This document shows, one piece after another, positions 10,901 to 23,000 of a stretch of DNA of 64,000 bases. The notes under the pieces are model-generated. The model saw only the letters and a list, made by a program, of their open reading frames with translations, was not told the DNA's origin and did no database searches. Both the position numbers and the translations under genes were made by a program. Source of the DNA: Blastomussa wellsi (Eukaryota > Cnidaria > Anthozoa > Scleractinia > Plerogyridae); assembly GCA_947652115.1 (NCBI GenBank), contig OX393564.1, forward strand, positions 22,748,629 through 22,812,628, in the 5' to 3' direction. Positions within the stretch are counted from its first letter, which is position 1. Each line of letters starts with the position of its first letter.

Positions 10901-13900
10901 AGCACTATCTCTGAAATAGCAAAGTACAATCTTTTCTCAGTTTATCTTCACGCAGGACGTTTTGGTAAAAGATCATGAGCGCGACTCCCTATTCCGTTTC
11001 ATTTGCTCGCGACAACTGAATTACACGGCCTTTCTGACAAAAATATTTGTTGAAAGCCTAAATTCAGTACGCCCATTTCGTACTGTCGACCCGACTGAAA
11101 GCCTTCCTTTCTTCTGCGCAATACCAAAGACTGGGAAACTCCAAAAAATAAAACAGTTCAGACTATTTGTTATGCTGGATTCACAGCGCATGATCCACGT
11201 CCAAAACAATAACAGTAGCGCTAGTTAAGGTTGTATGGTATTGTAATCCAAATGCCGTACTCATTTGTAGCGCGTACCGCAGGCACAAGTCAATTAGGGG
11301 GTCCGGGGGCATGCTTCCCCGGGAAATTTTTGGGTCGCCACGAAGCTCTTCGGAACGTCTCATAGGATTGGCTGGGAAAATTATACACAAACAGTAGTAA
11401 CAATAGACCTAGCCCTAAAACAATACAGCTTCGTGGTATCAAGACCCAATGAAATTAGAGGTTCTGAAGAGCTTCATGACAACTGAAATTTTTAAAATTA
11501 ATGCTCCCAGAATGGCTAAAAATGCATCCCAGCATATCTATTTTTCCCAAATAAATATTAGGAGGGGGGTGGTTCAGCCTATCCAGCCCCTCCGGCTCCG
11601 CGGTAGCTGTGCCAGTGGGTAATAACGAAATTCATACTTTTGACAGCTTTCATCTGCAGAGTTAACGTTGGCCTTATCAGGAATGGGAACACTAAGCTAG
11701 GGAACTGAACATGACAAATTAAGCCAAATGTCAACGGATGCTAGAAGCTTCTCGTCTCGAAACACATACTTGAAGAAGTCAGTGTTAAAAAAGAATCAGT
11801 AAAACGGGAAATTAAACTCGTATGTTGTGTTCAATTTGTCCAAAATCAAGATGAAAACTCTGAACCGAAATAGCCAGAACCATAACTGAGAGCTTGCACC
11901 TGTTTGTCGAAATTTTGGGCGTAAGGAATGCCATTTAGTTCATGTGTCGGTCTTATCTCAAGTGAGATTTAAAGAACTTTTTCGAGTGTGAGCGATAAAA
12001 AATCGTATGTTTCATGTGGATAGAAACAACCAGATAAAATCATTTCATATCATCTGGTCCTAATAGCATTTAAGTTCCACGATGCTCTTGGAGATAGCAT
12101 GTCATAGTGGTCTGTCATGGAACAGCCCTGAATCAAACGCAATTTATGAAAGACAGCTACTATTTCTACCTACACAAATTAATGTCAAAATCAGTAAACC
12201 CAAGCTCTTTATGCCCTGTGACCTGTCGTGCATTGTACACCAACTCTCACCCCGAAATGGTATCCCACTCGCGACAAGCGGCCATATTGGATTGCTGAAA
12301 CATAAGATGAAACATGGTTGCCGTTTCTTTGTTTTGAAACACCAATATGGATGCCCTGGCCTTGTGGTTTATGAGAGGCGCAGTGACCTAATGGTTAGTG
12401 CGCTGGACTCTGCATCTGTGTTCTTGGGAAAGACACTTCATTCTCATAGAGCAAGGTGCATAAATGGGTACGAGCAAATTTAATGCTTTGTAACCCTGCA
12501 ACCCATCCAGAGAGGAGTAGAAATACTCCAAGTCGCTTTATGCTAAGGAGACTGGGCCTGGCGGGCCACTAACATCGTATGCAGACTTTACCTACACCAT
12601 GGTTAACGTTCACATCTCTTTAGAAATCTAAACCTAAAGTGAAGCAGCGCATAGTTTGGACAATCTAAAGAATGCAAGTGATAAGGGGAATGCTCTCGGA
12701 ATTCCCAATAATATGAACCTAAACAACTTTTGATAAGTTAAACTTGCAGTGTACACCGAACTGTTCTCGACAACTGAATGCAGGATCGAAAATATTCCTT
12801 CCTTTTTCCTGGTCCAAGAGTGGAAATATGGAGTGCGGAGTGAAGAAAAATGAGGAATGTAGAAAATGAGGAGTGTGGAAAATGAGGAGTGAAAAAATGA
12901 TTAGTGTGGAAAATGCGTAGTGTAGAAAAAATATATTTTTAAACTGTTCGACGTTTAGAACAAGCCAATCGACAATTTGTCTAATGTCAGATGAATTATA
13001 TGTATACAGTCAATTCTGAACTGGCATCTACTTTAAACAGTCTTCAAAGTACATCAGTTTGCACAACTAGCAATGTAACTGAAGCACGCTTTATCCCATA
13101 TTTAACAAGATATATACGCGTGCAGTTGCATCAGGTCTCTAGACTTTGCCTTGCACTGTTTTGAAATCTGACAAGTCTTTATTTTAAACTACACTCCGCA
13201 TTTTCTACACTCCTACCTCAATTTCCACACCCCTCATTTTCTACACTCCTCATTTTCCACATTCTTCATTTTCTACAATTTGCACTCCGCACTCCGCGTT
13301 TTCCACCAAACCCTTCCTTCTTCCATTTTGTCACAAATTAATGATGGTGTTGCTTTTGCGTGGTCGTTTCCTTGAAATAGATCGAGACTGTAAACTTAAC
13401 TGTCAGCACTTAACTTCTAGAAAAGGTTCTTTGATTACATTCCAGCCTTTCCTTGGATAAAGATTTCTTTGGCATTTTTTAAAGGTAAAATGACGTCTCG
13501 ATCAGAGTTAAGCACCATCGATCAACTTTGAAAAATCGTCGCTATACCAGAATAGCAGGACCCATCCCCGAAACAAAGCAGTTCATTTTTTAACGTGGAA
13601 ACTATGTCTGGCATAGAAACTCTTTTTTTTTTAAGCCATTACAGGCTTTTGCAGTCAAAATCTTAGCTTGATTGAAAATATAACACAAATAGCAGTGATA
13701 AAAATGGTAAGCTAACGCATAAATTTTCAAAAGTAAACGTTTTTAAAAATTTTTCGACAACTATCTCTCAACTGATATGGTTCGATAGGTGTTTATCGGG
13801 TATTGATAAGGAATTGCTCGGTTCTTCCCTAATGTGGCAGTCGACGGGCGGCTATCAGTGAGCTGTCTAGATTTGTAAAATAATAGTTGTGCGGCGACCG

Positions 13901-16861
13901 GACCAGACCCTCTTCTTCTTTAAAAGTTCTGCTTTCGAAAATAGTGCGTTCAAAATTGCCCAACTAATCGCTTTGTGATTGCGACAACTCAACCGGCAAG
14001 GCGTGTCTACTATTATTTATCATTACAAGTCATTTTTGAGTTACACCTCTCAAAAATTGTCTGAGGAAATAGATTGTGAGCGCGTCAAAAGTTGTCAGAA
14101 CAGGATCCAGAATTTCTGTTCCTTTATGGAAACTGAACTGGCTATTCTGATACAAAAAGCAAAATCTTGAAGAAACTAAACTGTCTTCGTATTAGTTTTT
14201 ATTACAAAAACATCATTAGTTATTAGTTCACACACCGTTCTCACAATGAAACCGCATTAAGAGTGAAAACCCTTTCTGTAAAACTGTCGCTTTCTTCCGT
14301 AAACGTATCTTTCCTGCTACTTTTTTGGACCGAGAGACAAGACTGGTCTGAATATTGAGTATACTCTCTCAATCTAAATTAAATCAATCATTTGGAAACC
14401 TATTAAAACATAAAAGTGGCCTCCCGGTGGCTTTAAATGCTTCCGTTGGCTTCTACTTAAAACGCATTCCCTCCGTCCCTCGCTATGATGTTCATACCTA
14501 GCCAGTGTAAGAAGATTAAAAGAAATAACTGAGAATAGGGACCAGGCAAAGACAAAATATTGGCTTAAGCCTATTTTTAGAAAGCCTCTGTGCTTGCTGT
14601 TACTTGGACAGCTACCATATCAGTTAAGGTATCATGATTCTGGAATCATTTTGCACCAAGTTGCCGAATGACAGTCTAACTAATGAATCGCGCATAAATG
14701 CGGCATCTGCTGAGTGTGTCGTGGCACAGCTTGTTTCATCATTGCAAAATTATGAAAATGTGTAAAACGTAATTCTCACGCACGACTTGTGGTCAAGGAG
14801 TAGGAAAGCGTTTTACTATACCAGACTAGAATTTTCTCGATCTTCTCGCCGCTTCTCGCGACAAATAATTAACAATTATCCTGCTTAATCGCGTGGAATA
14901 TCGCCCACATACTTAACCAACGAGGTCGTAGGCCGAGTTGACTAAAATCAGACGACATTCCGCAAGTTTTTAAGATTGAGCAGGATCATTTTATTATTCA
15001 AGAAATTATCAACGAAGCCCATTTATCGTAACTTACGTGTATCACAGGATATCTGTCATGTACAGATGTCGGATAACAATTGCTTCATCACCATATATGG
15101 GCAACGTGACACTTTGTTGAATAATAACGAAGGAGATCGGGTTAGCCGGGTACATTGACATCAGTAGTAATCCACTCTGTCTAGTCTGTATTCCGGATTA
15201 GAAAAAACACGAAACTCTGAATACTTTAATCTTCGACTGAGATCAGCAATTAAGTTCTTCTGACAGAATCAAGACATAGTCAAAAAGATAGGTTAGGAGA
15301 AATTAGAAAATCATCGCTTTGACAGAACCTGATTGTGACGCTAAAGGAATTTGGTACGAATATTTTATATTTCAAGCATAGGGCTGATGTGGTTAACTCT
15401 TGAAATACACACCAGCATGTTAAACCATAGAAACTAATGGCGCGTAATTATATGCCATTCAAGGATACGTGCGTTTGAGGAAAACTGCTGCAGGGTGGGC
15501 CGAAAGCTTGAATGAAACTTTGTAAACGTCTGCTCAAATTAGATATGCATATTATTTATTCAGTGCCCCGGAAATTGCGACAACGACCCTCATATCGGCA
15601 TGTCTGAGCGTTCGTTCGTAAATGTTTTTCTGATATCGAAAGAAGAAACAATATTTACTTAATGAAGCGATACAAAATGACGTATATCTTGTATGATCTT
15701 ATGACGCGGAATTTTGTGAAAAAGACTTTAAACAAAAGTGAAACTTTGAAAGTGTGCCCGATCCAGAAAACGCGACATTATGTAATGTACTTTTTTTTTG
15801 TTCATTTTTTTCTAATTCGTGTATCTCATCCCCATGTCACGCTGTGAAAAATGTATCTGTTTTCGGTTGAAAAGGAAACAAACGATTAAAAATTGCCAAT
15901 TTTTGATTTTTGATAAAATCTGAAACACACAACGACTGATCTTTTTAGAGAAAACGTGTTACTTACAAGCCTTGCAGTACTTGTAATTGTCGGTAAAAAC
16001 GTTGTTAAAGCTTAAATGCTCTAAGTTAGGAAACGCGACGGTGAATGTGCATTTGACTCATTTCCACTTGTGAGCCATTTCACTTTAAGCCGCCGATCAA
16101 CTCTGTCAGACCTTATCTGAAATATTTCTCAAATTCAACAATGCTGTTTAATTTTGTTGATCAAGAGATCTAAAGAGGAAACAGCGCATGTCAAAGGCTT
16201 TGAACTTTCCTGTACATGAACTTCGGCAAACGACAACAATTTGTTTCACTACGTGAAAAAATGAAGACAGATGAAAATGATGATCTATCGACCAGCTTAG
16301 CACTTTTCTTAAGAGACTGATGACGAAAAATGTTTCTTGACGTAAAAGTTTGCCCAAGCGCAATCTTCCAAAACAACAGATTAGAGATTTGATTTAGAGA
16401 TTTCATTTTTTGGCAGCTCGATGGACGGAAACCTCGACCTAACCATTACCTAAAGAAGGAAGCGAACTTTTCTAAACTGCGTGCTCAAAATAGGAAAGAT
16501 TTAACCTGGACAGGTTTCAGTTGTGTACAACGATTGAGAAGTGCTTGTTGGAGCAACGTAGTGTACCTGTCATAGCTGTTGTCAGACAAGCATCCATCGC
16601 GTTGCCTCCTTTCTTGAGCGCTTCTACCCCAGCATGTACAGCAAGCGCGTTGTTAGTTCCCGCTACCAGCCCTTTACCATCACTGAACGCCAGTGGCTTG
16701 GGGCGCCGTTGAGAGAACTGAAGAGAGAGCTCTTCTAATCGCTGAAGATCTCTGTGGAACCATGTTTTAGGAGAGAATGATACAGCATCGGGTGGGAGAA
16801 AGGCAAACGTAACACACGCCAATAACAAGATAACCGACGCGACAAAAATAGGCCGATTCAT
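7957..16861 (-). CDS. Gamma-glutamyltransferase-family membrane protein with acidic insertion and altered active site
   Basis: Three minus-strand exons with matching phases: 16861-16567, 10910-10554, 9848-7957 (stop TAA), giving about 847 residues. I start at the ATG at 16861 because MNRPIFVASVILLLACV begins a signal/anchor segment; an in-frame ATG at 17005 only adds a low-complexity leader. GGT-fold landmarks follow in order: GVEALKKGGNAMDACLT, HNLDAGWNKP, LVPGLIAGV, FRQPKLAKFLKRL, FYRGPWAEDMV, EIWGTGFFVQGVSLPSS, RQPVIVFEEE, GMNPKAALEAP and CTHPSKGG. Canonical GGT autocleaves before a Thr in a TTHxSVVD-type motif; here residues 423-430 read SSGVVAVD. The usual substrate-binding Arg (AREVAP type) is replaced in LDAGWNKP. 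I recall bacterial and fungal relatives with LNAG at that place. Residues about 492-719 are a charged insertion. Family membership is firm; glutathione hydrolase activity is doubtful. Confidence 0.9.
8344..9024 (-). other. Charged low-complexity insertion inside the GGT-like protein
   Basis: It encodes about 228 residues between RQPVIVFEEE and EPIFHTG, a place where related GGT proteins have only a short turn. The N-terminal part is basic (GRRLRRDISMAKKNKKR, with RRLRR matching a furin-type RxxR site). The middle is polar and Q/E/R-rich. The C-terminal part is strongly acidic (EKEEEESEEEAMEKE, WEEEAIDEDESKEF). It is predicted disordered from composition alone and shows no recognised domain. 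The frame stays open with no splice signals needed, so it is translated sequence rather than an unannotated intron. Confidence 0.8.
10028..10138. repeat. Short foldback in the GGT-like gene's intron 2
   Basis: GATCCTGGGAAACCC on the left pairs with GGGTTTTCCCAGGGA on the right, with further pairing of CACCAACCCCACCC and GGTGGGTTGG. It lies in the intron 9849-10553, where I see nothing else. Confidence 0.55.
12374..12600 (+). mobile_element. tRNA-derived SINE-like copy, 5' part truncated around the B box
   Basis: An A-box-like start (AGTGACCTAATGGTTAGTGC) is followed directly by a body shared with 25925-26180: TTGGGAAAGACACTTCATTC, CATAAATGGGTACGAGC, AGGAGTAGAAATACTCC and GGGCCACTA. The expected B box is missing between A box and body, so this copy is rearranged and probably inactive. 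Confidence 0.7.
12816..13310. mobile_element. Inverted-repeat element with subterminal motif arrays
   Basis: The left end (GTGGAAATATGGAGTGCGGA) mirrors the right end (CTCCGCACTCCGCGTTTTCC). Both flanks carry four to six copies of a motif of the type GTGGAAAATGAGGAGT, in opposite orientation on the two sides. The middle (about 12930-13190) is single-copy and AT-rich. There is no ORF. The structure fits a non-autonomous DNA transposon with subterminal transposase-binding repeats. Confidence 0.7.
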
Positions 16862-17410
16862 GGCTGAACTGAACTTCGCGCGCCCTTGGGTTCTCTCACG
16901 ATAATCAGAACACGTAACAGTGATATTTGGTTTTATAGCACAAAGCGGTAATTTGATAGTTTTTTTGTTGTTTCGCTGCGACACGGAAACTTGATAACAC
17001 TGCAATGTGACACTTCGAGAGCGAATCGCCCAGCGAGTTTAGCGAAACCTTATATTGATGTTATTCGGGATTGCGCGCGCGCTATCTTCTGAGATCAAAA
17101 AGATTTAGTGGACACGTGAAGCCATACATGGCACAAAGCCGCTTGATCAGATTTCAATTAATAATGACTTGTTTAATAAGAGAAAATTAACCTGGAGAGA
17201 TCGACGAATCATCTTGAGTATTTGAAATTTTTCGCATGTCAAGTTGTGACATTAGGCAAATAACAACTTAAGCTCATTTTACAAGTTCTGCTGCCCGCGT
17301 GAATGTTACACGAGGCAAGTTTTCGCCAAAGCGGAGATAATTTACGTAGTATGCTTGTCGTGTTGGTTTCAACGTTGGCTGAGAACCTTTTTTGAGGGTC
17401 TGTATATGAT
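16862..17410. promoter_or_regulatory. Divergent promoter region between the GGT-like gene and HUNK
   Basis: 549 bp separate the two start codons, which point away from each other. On the minus strand TATAAAA (complement of 16931-16937) lies about 70 nt upstream of the GGT-like ATG, a reasonable TATA distance with a short leader. A run of CG dinucleotides (GCGCGCGCGC near 17073-17083) suggests a CpG-rich core. No matching TATA is evident for HUNK. Confidence 0.5.
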
Positions 17411-20011
17411 ATGCCTCCGACGGAAAACAAGAACATGGAGGATACTGACGGTGATTCTCGCGAACAAGTCAACGGATTTCTGCCCGCGGGAGTCGCTCAA
17501 GTTCCGAACGAAGAACTACATAGATATCTAAAATGCAAGCGCATCGGGAATTATCTTCTCGGGAAAACCATCGGGGAAGGATCATTTGCAAGAGTAAAGC
17601 AAGGATTTCATGTCTTGACCGGGGAAAAGGTAGGAAATTAAGACATCAGCAACATAAATTATCCACGACCGCAAGTCCAAAGTGTTGGCATAACTTGGAT
17701 TAATTTGACTCGGTCTGTGTTAAAATGCAACAATTGCAGGCACCCATATGACCGCAAATTTCATCAATTAAGCGACTAGAACTCCCCTACGGTTAATTAT
17801 CATGTTTCTCTTCGTCTGATGGTTGAAAATAACAGGATCTGCTCGAACAATGAAACCGCGACGCAAAACAGGCAAATAAGCGAATATTATGTACCTAGTA
17901 GAACGTCGCCGGCTGCACTAATACGGATAAAGGATTAGCAAAAAAATATATATTTTGGTGACTGTTTTGTTGCGCATAAACCCGGCTTTCACGTGCGGTA
18001 CGTTAGTTGGCGAAAATATTTGCGCGTAAAATTCAAGAGTATCTATTGGTGACCTCATGCAAATTTATCAGATGCAAACGGTTGCCTCTATCTGTCCCTA
18101 TACTTTCACAGCTTTTGGAAATATTTCGCTTCACGTAAACGAAACATCAAAAACTTGCTGAGGTCGATCAGAGCACATTTTTACAATGTACATCTCTTTA
18201 TAGCCAAATGGCTTATACTTTCACCACAAGGCCAATATGAGGTTCAACTAGAGAGATTTCATTTTGATTTATAACACTCTTCTGCTTTTTTGTTGTTTAC
18301 GGCTTTTTGGCATATATTTACAAAGATGAAACTGAAAAAAACTGTTCAGATATAAATATAAATATTCCTGATTACATGGACCGGGCTGGCCCGGTTAGCC
18401 GGGCTTGTTTCAGTTTGCCGAGATCTCGGTACGTCTGTTAAACGCAACAAAAATCAACTTCGCGATTACATGACAACCGGGCCAGCCAGGTTGGCCGACA
18501 AAGAAATCCATCCCGGCAAACCGGGCCAGCCCGGCTCATGTAATCAGGCCCTAAATTTCTCCTTTGACTGTCGAGTCCTTGGACGTGGCAGAAATGCCGA
18601 ATCAATTTCATATCAGAAATACTAGGAATTCCGTGCGTAGAGAACTAGATTTTTTCGCAGAAGGGGAAAAAAACTCATAAGTGGCTCTATTCGATATTGT
18701 GCATTGTTGTGGCAGCAGCATATTCAATTCTTGTTACTTGTTGTTACATATTATGGTTTAGATTTCTCACGCTCCGATCGTGTTTGATCGCTTCCGATAA
18801 TTTTATCCAAAATTGTACCGTGTCCATAAGCAAGGAATAAAAACAAAAAACTTTCACGCTGTGAAGCCGTTATCACCGCTATAATATGTTTTGTATTTTT
18901 GTTAGCAAATACGCCTTTAAAAATATTACTGCTTTTTTTTCTAGTTTAAACAATATACGGTTTTCACTAATGGTCATTGGTTATTAAAGAAAGATACACT
19001 TGGTAGAGACAAGAAATTCGATGAGTGATTAATTATTTTGAAGTGTTCTGTATGTTAATTTTATGTCAAACTCTTCCTATTCATATTGGATCATATTTTC
19101 AATTTTAAGATATGAGTAAAGGAATTTTATCGTTTCGGTAGCTAATCGCTAAATAATTTATCTTAAATTCTGGCGTGGTGTCGAACTGACGTCCTGCAGA
19201 GAGATCATGTTGAACATCGATAATACTCGAAACTATGTGGAGTGCAAATACACCTTTAGAATTCAATGGTCTTCAATCGACTATAGCAATTGACCTCTGA
19301 TCCTATTTTGTTTTGCCATAGTCCATATGGTTGGCAAGATTAGAAAGACTTCGGGTGGAAATTGAGGCTTTCGATAGTTTCGAGTTCCATACGGAAAATT
19401 TATTCGCCATGGAATGTGACCCGGTCAAGCTGTCATATGAATTGGCCGATCCGTGTCAACATCCTGCGCACAAGCTATCGGTTGATATTTGCCAGGTGGT
19501 TGGCACTCGAGATCAATTATTATAGCTATTTAGCTAATGCAATGATGCAGTTTATAAAACATAAAAGATAGAAACCAGCATATTTCTATTCCCTACTTTT
19601 TGTTTTTTTTTTTTTTTCGGACAAGAGAAAAGAGGAAAAAAAAGGAAAAAGGTTCCTTTTTATTTTTCGTCCTGCCGCTAAAAAAGAACAACTAATCGCA
19701 GGATATGCGGAAAGTAAAAAAGTACACTTATATTGGTTACCGGACGTAGATCTAGGCAGTATTAAGCTTCTGGGGCCGGGTTAAAAATCCCAAATCCCAA
19801 AGGTGGTTAAAGTTTGACACAGTTTATATTATGAACTGACCACCGTAAAGAGATTTGAGAGCTGACGTTTCGAGCGTTAGCCCTTCGTCGGAGCGAATGG
19901 CCCTTCGCTCCGACGAAGGGCTAACGCTCGAAACGTCAGCTCTCAAATCTCTTTACGGTGGCCAATTCACATTACCAACCCAGTTGATAAAACCAAATTA
20001 TATTGTTACAC

Positions 20012-20054
<43 letters not shown>

Positions 20055-23000
20055 ATCTATTCACAGTTTATACTAGTTTTTCTAGAAACGTGCCTGTTAT
20101 AGGCTGCCGTAACATGCATTGTAAGTGAGGCCCTTAGGCCGCCAGTCACCGTTGCTGTGTTTTGCTAACCATGGCTTTGCCTAGCTACGAATACAGCCCT
20201 CTCTTATCGCTCCCGGCCGGCTAGATTCGATTCGCAGGCTAACGTAGCTTAGCTTTAATTTTTTCTGCACTCGATAAGCAAGAAATGTGCGCGTGGATGG
20301 CCTCCCCTGCAGAAATGAAACTTTTAAATATGTACAGTTTGCCAGAACTAATAACGTAGCCGGGTCAACAGAGGTTACAGCTCAATTCAGCTGTCTTTTG
20401 GCATCCGTCTGTTGGTAACTGCACTGTTTCTGTTTATATGATTAGTTTGACCGTTTCACCTTTAGCCGCCGACATATAACGCTAAATCCTGTCAAGTCCA
20501 ATCAGGGTGATCTGAGCTTTCGTTTGAACTTTCGTCCAGTCGGTTGCAAAGCCTCTCAACACTTGCTTTCTTTTCACAATATTTACTTATTTTCAAGCGG
20601 GCAGCTAGAGAGAAACACGAAATCAAATTTCTGCAGAGGAAAGGAGGAGAATTTCAACTTCTAACTGACAGGATTAATTCAGTTTTCCACTTCTTCCGAA
20701 TTTTTAGTTCCGCTTCTCTTTTTTTTTCCGGGTTTAGTAAAACGTTTTTGGAAGCTGTCACAAGGCTTTCCAACTGCATATCGTACAAGTAAAAGCATCT
20801 TGGTGGACATTTGCCGATTCGTTTATCATTCATTGCAACTCAGAATCCATCGGCATAACCCATAACTTCAGTATCGTATTCGTTTAATCGACGAACTGAG
20901 CATCTGACATGTCACACTCAAAATAAATGTTTTTGGAAGCTGTCACAAGGCTTTCCAACTGCATATCGTACAAGTAAAAGCATCTTGGTGGACATTTGCC
21001 GATTCGTTTATCATTCATTGCAACTCAGAATCCATCGACATAACCCATAACTTCAGTATCGTATTCGTTTAATCGACGAAGTGAGCATCTGACATGTCAC
21101 ACTCAAAATACTTCATTTCGCCAACTTCGAGAAACACCAAATTCTCTTCCAACCCACTTTTAGAATTCGACCTTACATGGTCACGTATTTTGATATTAAG
21201 TTATAACAGTTTTCCGTATCCTCTTGACAAAAATATTGCTTTTCCGGTCTCGCTCACGTTTTCGAGTTGATACATAAATGAACTTTTATTTATATTTTCA
21301 TATCCTTACATTTTCGAGACTCAAATAACTCTGTGTTTTACTTTAAGCTAATTATTCTCAAGAAAACTCAGAAAATATTATAATACATTATAGTGTATTC
21401 CGAAAAGTTGGAATCCACTGTTCGTTGGATTCACCCTCCACCCAGTTAGTCTGAAGTGTCAGACGTCTTCTCGTCCTAATCCTGCCTCGTCCGCAGTCGC
21501 GCGATAGTAAAAGAGAAAAATGGGCGCAGGAAATCGCTGGCGCTCCCCACTGGCTACCAGCTTCCGCTCCATTCTCGTCCCCAGAGCCGTTTGTCCCTCT
21601 TAGCTGGCTGGGCCTGTGCACGAGAAACAAGTGGCTCTGGGGACACACGATTTGATTCGCTGAATTCAAACAAAGGGAGTCCAATCACATCAGCCGTTTT
21701 AAAATCCTTTATCTTGAGCAGGATTAAAACGGCTGACGTGATTGGATTCCCTTTGTTTCATTTCATTTCATCATTCATTTCAGCGAATCAAATCGTGTGT
21801 CCCCAGTGCCACTTGTTCCTCGTGCACAAGCCCAGCCGGCAAAGAGGGACAAGCGGCTCTGGGGACGAGAATGAGGAGGTTGTTCCTAATCCCCTGAGGC
21901 GCGGGCGAGAAGACGTCTGACACTTCAGACTACCACCCAGTGGGTGGCAGAATAATATTCACGAAACGCGTTTATTATCTGTAAAATAATTCAATATTTT
22001 AAAAATGAAAAAATACATATTTACAGCCTTGCTTAGAAAACCGTGAACACCTGAAATATTTCAGTAATGTTTATTGTCTAGTGACCAATCACAGCAAAGT
22101 TCAGGACACGCAAACAAACCTCAAAACCACAAACTAATGACCGCTGCTGTTTGCGGTTTAGTTTTCTTACACCTGATTGGCTTTTTCTTTGTAACACAAT
22201 AACATTCCATAAACATTTCTGGTGTTCACGGTTTTCTTAGCAAGGCTGTAATTATTGCCCCAACTGAGGAGGTAACATAACAAAAATTGTTTTCACCTCA
22301 CTTTGAACCTTTTTTCACGTCGTAAATAAATAACAATTTGACTGTGAGCTCCTATCCCTTTTAAGATAGCACGAACGCGAATACTACAAGGGCAGCAGTT
22401 TTCAATTAAATCGCAAACCACTCTAGCCAATTGGTGGTTTTCACTGTCAAGTTATCAAAAACTAAATTTGAAACAATTCAACTACAGAAGCTTAGAATTT
22501 CAGCTCGTGTAGATGATAAATAAATAAAAAATTTCTCCAAGTTTCAGGCCTGTGCGGTGACCCGTTTGCGAGTTATTTGCCGAAACGTTCCACGCAAATT
22601 TACAAAGCTTAGTATGGAGACGCCATATTTGTGTCCTTCCGAGGGGCGAAAATATGGCCGCCGTGATGCACGCGAAACCATCTGGAATTCAGTTGCATTG
22701 TGCTATTATAGCGACTACTTTTGGCTCATGAGCTATTATACTAATATTGATATATTCAAACATCTGAAAATCGAAAGGATATGCTTTGTCTAAACAAAAC
22801 AGTTTTGTCACGGTTCTCAGCTTGATGCCACGTACGACCGAGAACTCAAATATTCAAGATGCTCTCTTTTCAAAACAAAGGGCAGTATCGAGCTGAAAAT
22901 TTGCGAAAAGATATATTTTTAGTTAGCCTTACACCTACTGGCAACGAAAAGTTAGCAGGCCTAGCGAATTTTGATTACAGAATTTTATGACGTCACACGA

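Larger units (their letters stand above)
10911..16566 (-). other. Large first intron of the GGT-like gene
   Basis: A 5.66-kb intron (donor GTACAC, acceptor TATTTCAG on the minus strand). It contains a SINE-like copy (12374-12600), an inverted-repeat element (12816-13310) and at 11291-11340 a fragment of the family bounded at 57257-57942 (shared GGGGGCATGCTTCCCCGG-like stretch). The rest, notably 13320-16566, is AT-rich with no gene I can support. Confidence 0.6.

Noticed and set aside
16862..17005. Upstream in-frame ATG (17005) for the GGT-like gene
   Set aside because: It would bury the signal/anchor segment behind 48 residues and run through the putative TATA box.
20929..21113. Assembly artefact explanation of the 185-bp repeat
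   Set aside because: The copies carry distinct base differences, so two real copies are more likely, although a haplotype join cannot be excluded.
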